Source of the DNA: an uncultured Lachnospiraceae bacterium
Lineage (GTDB): Bacteria > Bacillota > Clostridia > Lachnospirales > Lachnospiraceae
DNA: 49,748 nucleotides
Direction of reading: 5' to 3'
Assembly: GCA_900316625.1 (NCBI GenBank)
Contig: ONDO01000012.1
Span: 1 to 49,748 of the forward strand
The first letter of the stretch is position 1. Each line of letters starts with the position of its first letter. Made by a program: the position numbers and the translations under genes. This document shows, piece by piece, positions 49,690-49,748 of this stretch. Under the pieces are notes generated by a model that was not told where the DNA came from, made no database searches, and saw only the letters and a list, made by a program, of their open reading frames with translations.

Positions 49690-49748
49690 TAAGGATGCTA
49701 CATCTGAAATTCGAATTGATCAAATCTATCCGTTTGAAAATCATCCTT
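49625..49748 (+). CDS. parB: ParB-family partition protein (3' end outside the window)
   Basis: The first 41 residues are visible: MAAKREKVHFESVEELLG and then IRIDQIYPFENHP. The last part is the start of the ParB/Spo0J N-terminal domain (I-x-x-I-x-P-x-x-x-x-P pattern). GAGGAGG nine bases upstream supports ATG 49625. It follows parA with a 65-base overlap, the usual parAB order. Confidence 0.8.
   Translation, partial: MAAKREKVHFESVEELLGAPVDKDATSEIRIDQIYPFENHP

Larger units (their letters stand above)
46130..49748 (+). mobile_element. Left part of an integrative (probably conjugative or mobilisable) element at guaA
   Basis: From the rewritten guaA 3' end onward the genes are XRE repressor (minus), Xis-like protein, tyrosine integrase, MobC-like protein, ParA and ParB. 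This is the order of integration and maintenance modules of Clostridial integrative elements. Codon use changes too: A/T-ending codons and AT-rich gaps replace the host preference for C-ending codons (ctc, ttc, atc) seen in the polysaccharide cluster. The left boundary is set near the divergence of the guaA tail (46130-46150). The right end and its direct repeat are outside the window, so the exact attachment core cannot be fixed. Confidence 0.78.

Noticed and set aside
46172-49748. Prophage rather than integrative element
   Set aside because: No phage structural, packaging or lysis genes are seen. MobC-like and ParAB proteins favour a mobilisable or conjugative element, though the right side is not visible.
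1-49748. CRISPR array, insertion sequences, rRNA or tRNA genes
   Set aside because: No regularly spaced repeats, transposase-like proteins or conserved RNA sequences were found on reading both strands.

Overview
The window reads as chromosomal DNA of a Gram-positive anaerobe of the Clostridia, most likely a Lachnospiraceae-type bacterium. Shine-Dalgarno sites are strong (AGGAGG-like), genes are tightly packed, and there is no outer-membrane machinery. The decarboxylase/agmatine polyamine operon, YtrA-type GntR regulator, TrkAH, NCS2 uracil permease and rhamnan-like wall-polysaccharide genes fit this. The genus cannot be fixed from the sequence alone. The right end (from about 46.1 kb) is the left part of an integrative mobile element lodged at the 3' end of guaA.

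Layout. (1) 1-14750, plus strand: a cell-surface polysaccharide cluster. It holds two DUF2142 GT-C-like membrane proteins flanking a Wzx-type flippase, a GtrB-like polyprenyl-phosphate glycosyltransferase, several GT2 enzymes, a DPM1-like GT2 paired with DUF2304, an initiating polyprenyl-phosphate sugar transferase, a DUF1972/GT4 rhamnosyltransferase-like enzyme, and a DUF6020-like membrane protein. Many genes overlap by 1-20 bases and look translationally coupled. (2) 14751-22620: an LCP ligase, glmS, gtrA, a remnant that may come from a Wzz-type gene, a modular GH25 lysozyme and a UDPGP-type nucleotidyltransferase. Together these supply UDP-sugars, attach the polymer to the wall and remodel peptidoglycan. 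(3) 22674-28703: a membrane EAL phosphodiesterase with a degenerate GGDEF domain, then a YtrA-like regulator with an ABC ATPase and permease. (4) 28848-29159, minus: thioredoxin. (5) 29418-36514, plus: a six-gene polyamine operon for arginine to agmatine, N-carbamoylputrescine, putrescine and (carboxy)spermidine. It is unusual in carrying a SpeE homologue as well as the carboxyspermidine dehydrogenase/decarboxylase pair. (6) 36696-37781: membrane acyltransferase. (7) 37867-42057, minus: upp-aroK-trkA-trkH. (8) 42227-42742: a small orphan protein resembling the FliD C-terminal region behind a sigma-28-like promoter. (9) 42862-44223, minus: uracil permease. (10) 44224-44581: a structured leader with its own promoter in front of guaA. 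(11) 46172-49748: repeat-rich attachment region, XRE repressor, Xis-like protein, tyrosine integrase, MobC-like protein, ParA and the start of ParB.

The best leads for something undescribed are the folded guaA leader (44442-44536), the FliD-like orphan with a sigma-28-type promoter, the SpeE/carboxyspermidine mixture in one operon, and the repeat architecture at the guaA/element junction. No CRISPR array, rRNA, tRNA or insertion sequence was seen.
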